Under the pieces are notes generated by a model. That model was given only the letters and a program-made list of their open reading frames with translations, did no database searches and had not been told where the DNA came from. Positions 50,635-60,943 of a stretch of DNA of 64,000 nucleotides are shown here, one piece after another (the first letter of the stretch is position 1; each line of letters begins with the position of its first letter). A program made the position numbers and the translations under genes. Origin of the DNA: Acidobacteriota bacterium (GTDB lineage: Bacteria; Acidobacteriota; Terriglobia; Acidiferrales; UBA7541); assembly GCA_003167215.1 (NCBI GenBank), contig PMTV01000047.1:1-64000 (forward strand), in the 5' to 3' direction.

Positions 50635-53112
50635 ATGCGACCGAGAATGCGAGTTTCGCCCGGCTTTCTCCTGCTGCTTGCTTGTCTTGTTATCGTCCCG
50701 TTTCCCTTGTGCGGTGACACACATGCTCGTGTCGCGACAAGTTCGCTGCCTGATGATCCCAGCGCGCTATACCGGGCACTGAACGAGCTGCGGCCGGATG
50801 GAGCGCACGTGTATGACGTTCACGACCTGAACGTGAAACGCGATGTCATTAGCATCACATTCTCCGAAGGCAAGCTGGCGTTTCTTCCCGCCATGGGAGG
50901 CCACGTGACTGGTGCAGTATTTGCCGGCCGCGGCCGCGTACTTGCGACGCCCAGGGACCCCGGCGAGCGGCGCTCTCTCTCTCAATTTCTCGGCGTGCCC
51001 ATTCTCGATCAGACCTTTTCTCGCGCCTATATCCGATTCACGGACGAGACCGCCATTGAGCTCCAACAACAGTTGGAATCAGCGGGCACTCCGGAAGCTG
51101 TTGACACGCGGTTTGCAGAAAGTTGGAACGCGGTCGTTGGAGCTCTCGCGCCGACGCAAGCGCTTCGAATCATGCAGGATCTGTTATCGAACAACCCGCT
51201 GCCCTTCTTCTACGCAATGCTCGACGGCAATTCCACCGGCGCATTCGATGTGCTGGTTGACCGGCGGCGGGGCGAACAAGTTTTTATTGGGCAACCGCGG
51301 AAGGCCGAGGGTGTTTCGTTTTACGATGTTTGGGCCTCCTTTCGGGCCCAAGATGCTCCGGCCGTGCCGATGGAGCCCTTCCTCCCCGTCGAATATCGCA
51401 TTGATTCAACGATCGCAAACGATCTTTCGCTCGAAGGCAAGACAACCGTGCAGCTGAAAACTGCGCGCGCCGGGGATCGATTCGTTCTACTGGAACTTTC
51501 TCGCAATTTGGTGGTGGAAGAAATCCATTCTGAAGATAAAACCCCTCTCGTTTTCTTTCAGAACAAGGACTTGGAACGCCGTGACATTCTTCGGCGGGGA
51601 GATGATGTAATTTTCGTCGCCCTCGCCGCGCCTGCGCAAGACGGCCAAGAATTTCGATTCCAGATTTCCTACCGCGGAAACGTGATTAATGAATCGGGAA
51701 ACGGAGTGGAATTCGTCGGCGAGCGCGAAAATTGGTACGCCCATGTGGCAAGCAACGGGCGATTCGTGCCCTTCGATTTGACGTTTCGCTGGCCTAAGCG
51801 CTTTACGCTGGTTGCCACTGGAACGAAGATCGAGTCACATGACGACGGAGACTCGATCACCGGGCATTGGCAATCGGAAGTCCCTTTTTGCGTAGTAGGG
51901 TTCAACTTGGGCGAATACAAGATGGAGAGGGCCGCCGAACAACCGAAAATTCAACTGTATGCCAACAAGGAGCTCGAAGATGCCATCGCTTCTCGTCTAC
52001 GCGCGCACGCGCAGCTTCGTCAACTCCCTTCCATCGGCCAACCGAGTTCTCAGGCCGTTCCCGATCCCACGGGGCCTGAACCTCCTTTGCCCAGTCCCGC
52101 GGCGGTGCTGAAGCAGCTCGGAAGAGGAGTTCTTGACTCGATTCACTTCTATGAAAAGTTGAACGGCGAATTTCCCTTCGATCACCTCGACGTTGCGCAA
52201 ATCCCGGGCTCGTTCGGCCAGGGTTGGCCGGGCCTGGTATATCTCTCGACTCTCGCGTTTTTACCGGCGCAGGTACAGGAGAGTGCGGGATTAAGAGAAT
52301 GGGAACAACGCGAAGCCAGCGACTTAATGCCTTTTCACGAAGTCGCGCATCAGTGGTGGGGAAACGTTGTAGGTTCGGCGACTTATCGGGACGCATGGAT
52401 CCAGGAAGGAATGGCCAACTATCTTGCGCTCCTCTATTTGGATGCTCGGAAGCCTTCCAGCCATTACCTGTCGGCTTGGCTCGAACATTATCGCGAAAGC
52501 CTTGTTGCCAAGGTTCCAGGATCGAATGAGTCCACGGAGGAAGCCGGACCGTTAAGCCTGGGTCCTCGACTGCGATCGTCGAAGATGCCGGATGCGTACC
52601 GCACAATCATCTACGGGAAAGGAACCTGGGTGATTCACATGCTCCACGAGATGCTGCACGATCCGGCGGCAAAGGACAGTGATGCGCGGTTCCGCGAGCT
52701 TCTTCAGGGCATTCTCACGAAATATCGGTTTCGAGCGCTCACGGCCGAAGATTTCCAGCGAGAGGTGGAACGCCAGATGACTCCGGCAATGGACTTGGAG
52801 GGTACGCGCCGAATGGATTGGTTCTTCGACGAATGGGTTCGCGAAACAGGAATTCCTCACTACTCCGTGAAATTCGAAGTGAAGCCCCACGGAAATGAGT
52901 TTCTTGTTACCGGACGGCTGGAGCAGGACGAAGTCGACGACCTATTTACCGCCCCCGTGCCGCTGTATGTAGCGCGACCGGGAATACGGCCGGATCGTCT
53001 CGGAATTGTAATCACTACGGGCCCCACCACTCGCTTCCATTTCATTTCCCGCATTCGGCCCACGCATCTTCTAATTGATCCGCATCTCACGCTGCTTTGT
53101 CGAACGAACTAA
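50635..53112 (+). CDS. Exported M1-family (aminopeptidase N-like) metallopeptidase
   Basis: The 825-aa protein (ATG 50635; 50647 is possible) has a signal peptide (VSPGFLLLLACLVIVPFPLC). A large N-terminal beta region is followed by GQGWPGLVYLSTLAFLP, the zinc motif FHEVAHQWWGNVVGS and the third ligand in WIQEGMANYLALLY. A tyrosine in RTIIYGKGTWVIHML may stabilise the transition state. The usual GxMEN exopeptidase motif is not visible (GQGWPGLVYL stands in its place), so aminopeptidase activity is uncertain. Confidence 0.87.
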   Translation: MRPRMRVSPGFLLLLACLVIVPFPLCGDTHARVATSSLPDDPSALYRALNELRPDGAHVYDVHDLNVKRDVISITFSEGKLAFLPAMGGHVTGAVFAGRGRVLATPRDPGERRSLSQFLGVPILDQTFSRAYIRFTDETAIELQQQLESAGTPEAVDTRFAESWNAVVGALAPTQALRIMQDLLSNNPLPFFYAMLDGNSTGAFDVLVDRRRGEQVFIGQPRKAEGVSFYDVWASFRAQDAPAVPMEPFLPVEYRIDSTIANDLSLEGKTTVQLKTARAGDRFVLLELSRNLVVEEIHSEDKTPLVFFQNKDLERRDILRRGDDVIFVALAAPAQDGQEFRFQISYRGNVINESGNGVEFVGERENWYAHVASNGRFVPFDLTFRWPKRFTLVATGTKIESHDDGDSITGHWQSEVPFCVVGFNLGEYKMERAAEQPKIQLYANKELEDAIASRLRAHAQLRQLPSIGQPSSQAVPDPTGPEPPLPSPAAVLKQLGRGVLDSIHFYEKLNGEFPFDHLDVAQIPGSFGQGWPGLVYLSTLAFLPAQVQESAGLREWEQREASDLMPFHEVAHQWWGNVVGSATYRDAWIQEGMANYLALLYLDARKPSSHYLSAWLEHYRESLVAKVPGSNESTEEAGPLSLGPRLRSSKMPDAYRTIIYGKGTWVIHMLHEMLHDPAAKDSDARFRELLQGILTKYRFRALTAEDFQREVERQMTPAMDLEGTRRMDWFFDEWVRETGIPHYSVKFEVKPHGNEFLVTGRLEQDEVDDLFTAPVPLYVARPGIRPDRLGIVITTGPTTRFHFISRIRPTHLLIDPHLTLLCRTN

Positions 53113-53179
53113 GTTTCTGTTCATCCTCCAAAGAGATATCTTCCGTCGTCTTGGCGAGCCGATATTTTTTGCTTTCAAC

Positions 53180-53208
53180 TTGCGCACGGCGTTTTCCGGT
53201 CTTATGCT
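53180..53208 (+). promoter_or_regulatory. Candidate promoter of the act-cox operon
   Basis: -35 TTGCGC (53180-53185), 17-bp spacer, -10 TATGCT (53203-53208), about 195 bp before the GTG of actC. The match is moderate. The long leader (53215-53402) contains no gene. No other good candidate was found in the 290-bp gap. Confidence 0.4.
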
Positions 53209-53402
53209 ATGCAGTCCTGAGTGGTCCATAACGTGAAAAAGCAAGATCATTCATAAAGACGTAAGAATTCGATAGCACTCTTTGTATATCAAATGCGCTT
53301 CCGACCGGCACTGGGTCTGGGGGGACATCGATGTGACGGCTCTAAACTTTGATGCCCTTCCGGCAGTTCACTGACATCGTTTTCTGATTCCGAGGTTACT
53401 TC

Positions 53403-54788
53403 GTGGATCCTGAGGGTTCTCAGAACATAAACGAAGCGAGCCAAGCTCCTGTCCTGGAGCCGGGCCATACGCTTTCGTCCGTTACCGAAAAGATCAGCTC
53501 GATTGTGCTGGGCCGCGGCACTACCAAGGGCTGGATGTTCGGTTTCGCGATCTCCTTTGCCCTCCTGATGTTGTTCAACGTAGCCGTTACCTATTTACTG
53601 GTAAAAGGCGTGGGAATTTGGGGAATTCGAATCCCGATTGCCTGGGGATTCGCCATCGTAAATTTCGTTTGGTGGATTGGTATCGGGCACGCTGGAACGC
53701 TGATCTCCGCCATCCTTCTCCTCTTGCATCAGAAGTGGCGAACGTCTATTAACCGCTTCGCCGAAGCGATGACCATTTTCGCCGTAGCTTGCGCCGGCAT
53801 GTTCCCCCTGCTGCATATGGGGCGCCCATGGCTGTTTTACTACCTGATGCCCTACCCGAATGCCATGTGGATGTGGCCGCAGTTCCGCAGCCCTCTGGTT
53901 TGGGACGTTTTTGCCGTGTCCACCTACGCTACGGTATCTCTCCTTTTCTGGTTCGTAGGAATGGTTCCGGATCTGGCCACTCTCCGCGATCGCGCGAAGA
54001 ATCGCCCGGCGCGAATCATCTATGGCGTGCTGGCGATGGGCTGGCGCGGCTCCGCCGTTCATTGGTCGCGCTATGAAACGGCGTCAATACTTTTGGCCGG
54101 CCTCGCGACGCCCCTGGTCGTATCCGTGCACACGGTCGTAAGTTTTGACTTTTCGGTCGCCATCGTTCCGGGCTGGCATAGCACGATCTTTCCGCCCTAT
54201 TTCGTTGCCGGTGCAATTTATTCCGGATTTGCGATGGTCATAACCCTGGCGATTCCGATTCGAAAGTTTTATCACCTGGAAGATCTTGTCACCATGCGCC
54301 ATCTGGACAACATGGCCAAGGTCATGCTCGCCACTGGAGTGATCGTCGCCTACGGCTACATGATGGAGACCTTCATTGCCTTCTACAGTGGAAATCAATA
54401 CGACCGCTTCATGATTATGAATCGCATGACCGGGCCTTATGCCTGGGTTTATTGGCTCCTGATCACCTGCAACATCGTGATTCCGCAAGTTCTGTGGTCA
54501 CGCAGGGTGCGCAACAGCATCCCGATTCTGTTCGTCGTAGCGCTGGTCGTAAACGTAGGCATGTGGCTGGAACGGTTTGTAATCGTTGTTGTCAGCCTGC
54601 ATCGCGATTACATTCCTTCGGCTTGGGGCACGTACATGCCGACGCGCTGGGACTGGGCCACCTACGTCGGGACCATTGGGCTGTTCCTAACGTTGTTCTA
54701 TCTTTTCATCCGCTTCCTGCCGATGATTTCCATCGTCGAGATGCGCTCTTTGGTCGAAGAAACAAACGAGGAAGGGCAAGCTAAATAG
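53403..54788 (+). CDS. actC: Alternative complex III subunit ActC (NrfD/PsrC-like)
   Basis: The 461-aa integral membrane protein has about ten helices. It contains WWIGIGHAGTLISAILLLL, GRPWLFYYLMPYPNAMWMWP, SRYETASILLAGLATPLVVS and the late FVIVVVSLHRDYIPSAWGTYMPTRWDW, all typical of ActC-type NrfD proteins. It would form a quinol-binding core of alternative complex III. It starts at GTG 53403 and is the first gene of the operon, whereas actC usually follows actB. Confidence 0.92.
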   Translation: MDPEGSQNINEASQAPVLEPGHTLSSVTEKISSIVLGRGTTKGWMFGFAISFALLMLFNVAVTYLLVKGVGIWGIRIPIAWGFAIVNFVWWIGIGHAGTLISAILLLLHQKWRTSINRFAEAMTIFAVACAGMFPLLHMGRPWLFYYLMPYPNAMWMWPQFRSPLVWDVFAVSTYATVSLLFWFVGMVPDLATLRDRAKNRPARIIYGVLAMGWRGSAVHWSRYETASILLAGLATPLVVSVHTVVSFDFSVAIVPGWHSTIFPPYFVAGAIYSGFAMVITLAIPIRKFYHLEDLVTMRHLDNMAKVMLATGVIVAYGYMMETFIAFYSGNQYDRFMIMNRMTGPYAWVYWLLITCNIVIPQVLWSRRVRNSIPILFVVALVVNVGMWLERFVIVVVSLHRDYIPSAWGTYMPTRWDWATYVGTIGLFLTLFYLFIRFLPMISIVEMRSLVEETNEEGQAK

Positions 54789-54810
54789 CGGGGTTTAAAG
54801 GCTCGATGTA

Positions 54811-55461
54811 ATGTCACAAATTTTTCACACCAGTACGAATGTTCTCTCGCGCCTGAGCATCTACGGCGGCGTGTTCATCGTTGCTCTGCTCGGCGCCGTG
54901 CTCTACGGCATCGAACTGTCGCCCTGGTACACCGATGTCCATGTGTCTCGCGAGCAGCCCGTCCCCTTCAGCCACAAGCACCACGCAGGCGAGCTGGGGA
55001 TTGACTGCCGCTACTGCCACACCTCGGTGGAAAAGTCTTCATTCGCGGGACTTCCGCCGACACAAACTTGCATGACCTGCCATTCGCAGATTTGGACGAA
55101 TTCCGCCATGCTCGAACCTGTCCGTGCCAGCTACCGCACCGATAAATCCATTTCCTGGACGCGAGTAAACGCGTTGCCCGACTTCGTATATTTCGATCAC
55201 AGTATCCACTTAAGCAAAGGGATCGGCTGCACCACTTGCCACGGCCAGGTTGCCGAGATGCCGCTGACCTACCGCGAGGGCACGCTATACATGTCCTGGT
55301 GCCTCGATTGCCACCGGCAGCCGGAGAAATACGTTCGGCCGAAATCTCAAGTTTTCAATCCGAATTACGTAGTGCCGTCCAATCAAATCGAACTGGGCCG
55401 GCAGCTGGTGAAAGATTACAAAATCCAGAGTCTGCAAAACTGTTCCGTGTGTCACCGATGA
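54811..55461 (+). CDS. actA: ActA, pentahaem cytochrome c of alternative complex III
   Basis: A 216-aa protein with one N-terminal membrane helix (GGVFIVALLGAVLYGI) and five CXXCH motifs: CRYCH, CMTCH, CTTCH, CLDCH and CSVCH, the last being the very end. The VPFSHKHHAGELGIDCRYCH segment is typical of ActA. It passes electrons from the complex to the periplasmic carrier. It is 22 bp after actC and 19 bp before actB. Confidence 0.95.
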   Translation: MSQIFHTSTNVLSRLSIYGGVFIVALLGAVLYGIELSPWYTDVHVSREQPVPFSHKHHAGELGIDCRYCHTSVEKSSFAGLPPTQTCMTCHSQIWTNSAMLEPVRASYRTDKSISWTRVNALPDFVYFDHSIHLSKGIGCTTCHGQVAEMPLTYREGTLYMSWCLDCHRQPEKYVRPKSQVFNPNYVVPSNQIELGRQLVKDYKIQSLQNCSVCHR

Positions 55462-55480
55462 AAGCTGAACGAAAAATATT

Positions 55481-58400
55481 ATGAGCTCAAACCCAAACAC
55501 ACCGGACCCGAAAATCGTGGATCTCGCTGCCGTCCGCGCGAAGCTTGCGCAAGCCGGGCAGAATCACTTTTGGCAGAGTCTCGAGGAATTGTCGGAAACC
55601 AAAGAATATCGTGAATTCCTCGAACATGAATTTCCGCACGACACCGCCAAAAATCCTGAAGGAATCGACCGTCGAGATGTCCTGAAGCTCGCCGCCGCTT
55701 CCGCAGCGCTGGCCGGTCTTAGCGCCTGCACGAAATTGCCCACGGAAAAAATCGTCCCGTATGTAAGGCCGCCGGAAGAAATTATTCCCGGTAGGCCGCT
55801 TTTCTATGCCACCTCCATGCAACTAGCGGGAGTGGCGACGGGGTTGTTGGTCGAAAGCAATATGGGGCGGCCCACGAAAATCGAAGGCAATCCCGAGCAT
55901 CCCGGCAGTCTGGGTGGCACGGACGTTTTCACGCAAGCTTCGGTTTTGACGCTTTACGATCCGGACCGGTCTCAAACAGTCATACACGAAGGCCGCATCA
56001 GCGATTGGAGCACATTCGGGGTAGCCATGGCCGACGTCCGTGGGCAACAATCCCCGAAAGGATCCGGACTGCGAATTCTGACCGAGACGGTTACTTCACC
56101 TTCGCTCACCGCGCAGATTCGCGCCATCTTTACGCAATTTCCGGAAGCAAAGTGGCATCAGTACGAGCAATTCGGGCGCGACAATGTGCGCGCCGGAGCA
56201 AAACTGGCCTTCGGCAAGCCCGTCAATCCAGTCTACAAATTCGATGAAGCAGACGTAATTGTCTCTCTGGACGCGGATTTCCTTACCGCCGGTGCAGGAC
56301 ACGTGCGCTACGCGCGCGATTTTTCTTCACGGCGTTCAATGGAATCGCCGTCGTCGAATCCAAATCGCCTTTATGTCGTCGAGTGCATGCCCACCAGCAC
56401 AGGCGCGATGGCGGATCATCGCAAACCGGTGCGAGCGAGCGAAGTTCCAGACTTTGCGGCTCGCCTTGCTTCCGAACTGGGTGTCGCACCTTCAAATGGC
56501 GCAAGTCCCGCTTTGCAAGGAATCTCTTCGGAATGGACGCGCGCCATCGCCAAAGACCTACAGCAGCATCGCGGCTCGTCCCTGGTAGTTGCCGGAGAGG
56601 AGCAGCCTGCCCGCGTGCACGCACTGGCGCACGCGATGAATGCCGCGCTAGGCAACGTGGGGAAAACCGTGTACTACACGGATCCACTCGACGCGAACCC
56701 GGTTGATGGAATCGAATCGCTCGGCGACCTAGTCAACGATATGAAGGCCGGAAAAGTTGACGTTTTGTTGATTCTCGGAGGCAATCCCGTTTACGACGCA
56801 CCTGCCGATTTCGATTTCGGACCGGCGCTGCTCAACGTCAAGCTGCGCATACATTCCGGGCTGTATTACGACGAAACCGGCGAGCTTTGCCAGTGGCACG
56901 TTCCCGCCACGCACTACCTCGAATCCTGGGGCGACGCGCGAGCCTACGACGGCACTATCGGAATCATTCAGCCACTGATTGCTCCGCTTTATGAAGGCTG
57001 CCACTCCGCTTACGAGATCACCGCTTTGCTGGGAAGCGATCCCGGCAAATCAAACCACGAGATCGTTCGCGATTATTGGGCAGGCCAGCGTCCCGAGAAA
57101 GAAAAGGCGTTCGAGGATTTCTGGGAACGTTCGTTACACGATGGAATCATACCCGGTACGGCGCTGCCGGCGATCAGCGTCAGCGCACGATCTGATTTTG
57201 CAAAGCCAGTACGCGCGCAAGCTCCTGCGACCGCTACATCTTCTCCAGATTTGGAAATTTCCTTCCGTGCCGATCCCGCAATTTTCGACGGACGTTTCGC
57301 GAATAATGGATGGCTGCAAGAGCTCCCCAAGCCCAATACACGGCTGACCTGGGACAACGCCGCCATGATCAGCGCGGCAACAGCGCAGCGTTTAAGTGTC
57401 ACGACCGGCGACTATGTGAAGCTTCAGCTAAATGGCCGGGAGACCAAAGCCGGGATCATGATTGTGCCGGGTCACGCGGAGAATTCCGTCACGCTGCATC
57501 TTGGTTATGGAAGACGTAGGGCTGGAAAAGTGGGAACTGGTCCGGGGTTCAACGCAAATTTCATCCGCACATCGCCGTCGCCTTGGGCAGCTACCGGCTT
57601 GCGCCTGGAAAAAACCGGCAAGCAATACTATTTTGCCGTTACCCAGCATCAATACATCATCGACCATCAAGGTCACGGCTCGGAAGAAGCGAGCGACGCC
57701 GCGTTCCATCGCGATCTGGTGCAGGTAGCCACGCTGGAAGAGTTTCGCGCCAATCCTAATTTCGCCAGAGATCCGAACGAAGAAGCCTCTCGCGGGCTCA
57801 CGCTTTATCCCGGCTTCAAATACGAAGGCTATGCCTGGGGCATGTCCATTGACCTGAACAAGTGCGTCGGGTGCAACGCCTGTGTGGTTGCTTGCCAGTC
57901 TGAAAATAATATCGCCGTGGTAGGCAAGGAACAGGTGATGGCCGGTCGCGCAATGCATTGGATCCGGGTTGACACCTATTTCCGCGGCGGCCTTGAAAAC
58001 CCCGAAATGTATTACGAGCCGATGCCGTGCATGCAGTGCGAAAATGCGCCTTGCGAAGTCGTATGCCCGGTCGGAGCCACCACGCACAGCCCTGAAGGCC
58101 TGAATGAAATGACCTACAACCGCTGCGTCGGCACTCGTTATTGCTCCAACAATTGTCCGTACAAAGTGCGCAGATTTAACTTTTTTCTGTTCTCCGACTG
58201 GCAGACGCCCAGCCTTTACGGCGTGCGCAATCCTAACGTGACCGTGCGCAGCCGCGGCGTGATGGAAAAATGCACTTACTGCGTACAGCGAATAAATGCT
58301 GCGAAAATCCGTTCCGAGGAAGAAAACCGGGCCGTGCAGGACGGCGAGATCGTAACCGCCTGCCAGGGAGCTTGCCCGGCCGATGCCATCGTTTTCGGTA

Positions 58401-58540
58401 ATATCAACGACCCCAACAGCCGCGTTGCAAAACTCAAAGCGCAATCGCGGAATTATAGTTTGCTGGGAGAATTGAATACCAAGCCGCGCACTACCTATCT
58501 GGCGCGCGTGCGAAATCCTAACCCGGAGATTCACGAATAG
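55481..58540 (+). CDS. actB: ActB, molybdopterin-like/Fe-S subunit of alternative complex III
   Basis: The 1019-aa protein carries an internal Tat-like signal (RRDVLKLAAASAALAGLSAC, about 65-85). Residues 100-720 resemble a molybdopterin oxidoreductase that lacks cofactor. The C-terminal ferredoxin part has CVGCNACVVACQSEN, CMQCENAPCEVVCPVGATTH, CVGTRYCSNNCPY and CTYCVQR...CQGACPADA, the pattern for one [3Fe-4S] and three [4Fe-4S] clusters. It relays electrons between ActC and ActA. Confidence 0.95.
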   Translation: MSSNPNTPDPKIVDLAAVRAKLAQAGQNHFWQSLEELSETKEYREFLEHEFPHDTAKNPEGIDRRDVLKLAAASAALAGLSACTKLPTEKIVPYVRPPEEIIPGRPLFYATSMQLAGVATGLLVESNMGRPTKIEGNPEHPGSLGGTDVFTQASVLTLYDPDRSQTVIHEGRISDWSTFGVAMADVRGQQSPKGSGLRILTETVTSPSLTAQIRAIFTQFPEAKWHQYEQFGRDNVRAGAKLAFGKPVNPVYKFDEADVIVSLDADFLTAGAGHVRYARDFSSRRSMESPSSNPNRLYVVECMPTSTGAMADHRKPVRASEVPDFAARLASELGVAPSNGASPALQGISSEWTRAIAKDLQQHRGSSLVVAGEEQPARVHALAHAMNAALGNVGKTVYYTDPLDANPVDGIESLGDLVNDMKAGKVDVLLILGGNPVYDAPADFDFGPALLNVKLRIHSGLYYDETGELCQWHVPATHYLESWGDARAYDGTIGIIQPLIAPLYEGCHSAYEITALLGSDPGKSNHEIVRDYWAGQRPEKEKAFEDFWERSLHDGIIPGTALPAISVSARSDFAKPVRAQAPATATSSPDLEISFRADPAIFDGRFANNGWLQELPKPNTRLTWDNAAMISAATAQRLSVTTGDYVKLQLNGRETKAGIMIVPGHAENSVTLHLGYGRRRAGKVGTGPGFNANFIRTSPSPWAATGLRLEKTGKQYYFAVTQHQYIIDHQGHGSEEASDAAFHRDLVQVATLEEFRANPNFARDPNEEASRGLTLYPGFKYEGYAWGMSIDLNKCVGCNACVVACQSENNIAVVGKEQVMAGRAMHWIRVDTYFRGGLENPEMYYEPMPCMQCENAPCEVVCPVGATTHSPEGLNEMTYNRCVGTRYCSNNCPYKVRRFNFFLFSDWQTPSLYGVRNPNVTVRSRGVMEKCTYCVQRINAAKIRSEEENRAVQDGEIVTACQGACPADAIVFGNINDPNSRVAKLKAQSRNYSLLGELNTKPRTTYLARVRNPNPEIHE

Positions 58541-58543
58541 CAC

Positions 58544-59080
58544 ATGAAGCGCAAACCTATTTACGGATTGCTGGCGGAATTCGAGACGCCTGAACAGCTT
58601 CTCGAAGCGGCGCATCGCACGCACGATGCCGGCTACAAGAGCATCGATGCGTTCACGCCCATGCCGGTTGAAGGGATGGCTGAAGCTGTCGGCTTCGAAC
58701 ACACGACCTTGCCGGCCGTAGTTTTTACCGGTGGACTACTGGGCGGCCTATTCGGCTTCTGCATGTGCTACTACGCGAACGTAATCAGTTTTCCGCTGAA
58801 CATCGGAGGCAAGCCGTATAACAGTTGGCCCGCGTTTATTCCGATCACATTCGAGCTGACCATTCTCGGCGCGGCTCTTTCAGCCGTTTTCGGCATGCTG
58901 GCGATGAACGGCCTGCCAACGCCGTATCACCCCGTTTTCAACGTCGCAAGGTTCGCGCTCGCATCGAAAGACCGTTTCTTCCTTTGCGTGAAGGCGCGCG
59001 ACAAGAAATTCGATTTGGCAAAGACGAAGGATTTTTTGGAAAGTTTGCATCCTCACGGAGTGTTCGAAATTGAAGTCTAA
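58544..59080 (+). CDS. actD: ActD, membrane subunit of alternative complex III
   Basis: A 178-aa protein with two membrane helices ([20 protein letters not shown] and [20 protein letters not shown]) and a conserved N-terminus [20 protein letters not shown], typical of ActD. The C-terminal [15 protein letters not shown] segment is soluble. Structural subunit between ActC and the periplasmic part. It starts 3 bp after actB and overlaps actE. Confidence 0.93.
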   Translation: MKRKPIYGLLAEFETPEQLLEAAHRTHDAGYKSIDAFTPMPVEGMAEAVGFEHTTLPAVVFTGGLLGGLFGFCMCYYANVISFPLNIGGKPYNSWPAFIPITFELTILGAALSAVFGMLAMNGLPTPYHPVFNVARFALASKDRFFLCVKARDKKFDLAKTKDFLESLHPHGVFEIEV

Positions 59081-59741
59081 TTTCCATCGCGTCGGGAACC
59101 GAGCAGCCTATACAGGCATCAGCCCGGTGTTGTCGTGCGCAAGAAGACTCGCTTGCCTCGGCGGCATTGCCATGCTGCTGGCTGGTTGTCGGCTCGACAT
59201 GCACATTCAGCCGAAATATCTTCCCGACGAGCCCAGCACCTTCTTCGATGACGGCCGTTCCGATCGGCCCGTAGTCCCCGGCACGGTGGCGCGCGGTCAG
59301 CTCCACACTGACGAATTGCTTTACACCGGCAAAGAGAACGGCGTCGTGGCAGACAAATTTCCCTTCCCCATGACGCGCGAGGATTTGGAGCGCGGCCGCG
59401 AGCGCTACAACATTTACTGCACTCCTTGCCACGATTACACTGGCGGCGGCCAAGGCATGATCGTTCAGCGCGGCTTCCCGCCTCCGCCCTCGCTTCACCT
59501 TGAAAGCTTGCGGAAAGCTCCCGCCGGACATTATTTTGAAGTTATCACCAACGGCTTTGGCTCCATGTACAGCTACGCTTCACGAGTAGAGCCAGAAGAT
59601 CGCTGGCGGATAGCAGCGTACATTCGCGCTCTTCAGCTAAGCCAGCACGCCACCATGCAGGATGTACCGGAAAATGAACGTTCGAAGTTGACGGAACAAA
59701 ATGCCGGGAACGTCCCGGGACACGCGGCAGGGCAACCATGA
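59070..59741 (+). CDS. actE: ActE, monohaem cytochrome c lipoprotein
   Basis: The 223-aa protein starts at TTG 59070, inside the end of actD. A lipoprotein signal ends at the lipobox LLAGC. One haem site, [14 protein letters not shown], is followed by a methionine-containing C-terminal helix ([21 protein letters not shown]). The [20 protein letters not shown] segment is characteristic of ActE. Lipid-anchored electron carrier of alternative complex III. Confidence 0.93.
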   Translation: MKSNFHRVGNRAAYTGISPVLSCARRLACLGGIAMLLAGCRLDMHIQPKYLPDEPSTFFDDGRSDRPVVPGTVARGQLHTDELLYTGKENGVVADKFPFPMTREDLERGRERYNIYCTPCHDYTGGGQGMIVQRGFPPPPSLHLESLRKAPAGHYFEVITNGFGSMYSYASRVEPEDRWRIAAYIRALQLSQHATMQDVPENERSKLTEQNAGNVPGHAAGQP

Positions 59742-60943
59742 CGAACGCGCTGGAAAAATTTGAGCCGCGGGTTGACCGCATGCAACGAGTCGCGCTCTTT
59801 GTGGGTGGATTCTCCCTGCTGGGATGTGCGCTTTGGGGATGGTTGCTAGGTCCGGACGTTGCTAAACAAGCTTTCCAGTCCTACCTGTTTTCCTACATCT
59901 ACTGGTTCTCAATTCCGCTTGGGTGCATGGCGCTGTTGATGATGCATCACCTGACCGGCGGCTGGTGGGGTTATCCCATTAGGCGTCTGCTGGAGGCGGG
60001 CACCAGAACGTGCCTGGTGATGGCAGCTTTATTCATCCCCGTGTTGCTCGGGATAAACAAACTATATCCGTGGGCGCAATGGGCGACTGACAAGCCCGCG
60101 GATCCGAACCTGCATTTCAAAGTGATGTACCTCACCAAGAATTTCTTCGTCCTTAGGTCGGTAATCTACTTCGCCATCTGGCTCACCATCGTCTATTTCC
60201 TGAACAAATGGTCGGCCGAGCAGGATGCTACGGGCAATACACGCCTCGCCTCCATTCTGGAAGCATTCAGCGCGCCTGGCTTGATCCTGTGGGGAATCGC
60301 GGTCACCTATTCCGCCATCGATTGGGTAATGTCCATCGAACCGCTTTGGTTTTCGACTATCTATGGTTTTCTTTTCATGATCGTCGAAGCGCTGGTAGCC
60401 ATGGCCTTTGTGATTTTCGTCCTGCGCCTGCTTTCGGCTACCGAGCCCATGAAGAATGTTGTCACGGCCTCGCAGTTCAACGATCTTGGCAACCTGATGC
60501 TGGCATTCGTGATGCTGTGGGCTTATATGTCATTTTCGCAATTCCTTATCATCTGGGCCGGCAACCTGAAAGATGAAATCCCTTGGTACATGGCGCGCGC
60601 ATTTGGCGGATGGGGAACTTTGGCAGTATTTCTGATCGTGATGCACTTCGCGGTGCCCTTTCTTCTGTTGCTCCAGCGCGGAGTAAAGCGGCGCCTGCAC
60701 CTGCTTTCTATCGTGTCGGGGATGCTGGTTGTGCTGACGCTTGTGGATGTTTACTGGCTCGTCGTTCCAGCCTTTCAAAGCAAACGCAGCGCGCCCCGCC
60801 TGCATCCCTCGGACTTTTTTGCCGTAATCGGAATTGGCGGTATCTGGGTCGGCACGTACATCTGGCAGCTCAAGAAAATGCCGCTGCTGCCCTTGCACGA
60901 CCCGCGGTTTGAAGGAGCGCTCCAGCATGAGCATGGAGACTAA
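59738..60943 (+). CDS. actF: ActF, membrane subunit of alternative complex III
   Basis: A 401-aa membrane protein with about ten helices. Motifs include SYLFSYIYWFSIPLGCMALL, MMHHLTGGWWGYPIRR, YSAIDWVMSIEPLWFSTIYG, MLWAYMSFSQFLIIWAGNLK and DEIPWY, matching the ActF family (structurally like half of ActC). Its ATG overlaps the actE stop by four bases. Likely part of the quinol-oxidising membrane core. Confidence 0.94.
   Translation: MTNALEKFEPRVDRMQRVALFVGGFSLLGCALWGWLLGPDVAKQAFQSYLFSYIYWFSIPLGCMALLMMHHLTGGWWGYPIRRLLEAGTRTCLVMAALFIPVLLGINKLYPWAQWATDKPADPNLHFKVMYLTKNFFVLRSVIYFAIWLTIVYFLNKWSAEQDATGNTRLASILEAFSAPGLILWGIAVTYSAIDWVMSIEPLWFSTIYGFLFMIVEALVAMAFVIFVLRLLSATEPMKNVVTASQFNDLGNLMLAFVMLWAYMSFSQFLIIWAGNLKDEIPWYMARAFGGWGTLAVFLIVMHFAVPFLLLLQRGVKRRLHLLSIVSGMLVVLTLVDVYWLVVPAFQSKRSAPRLHPSDFFAVIGIGGIWVGTYIWQLKKMPLLPLHDPRFEGALQHEHGD

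Noticed and set aside
57428-58702. Minus-strand frame of 424 codons opposite actB and the actD start
   Set aside because: The plus strand encodes the Fe-S motifs of ActB and runs into actD; the antisense frame is a shadow.
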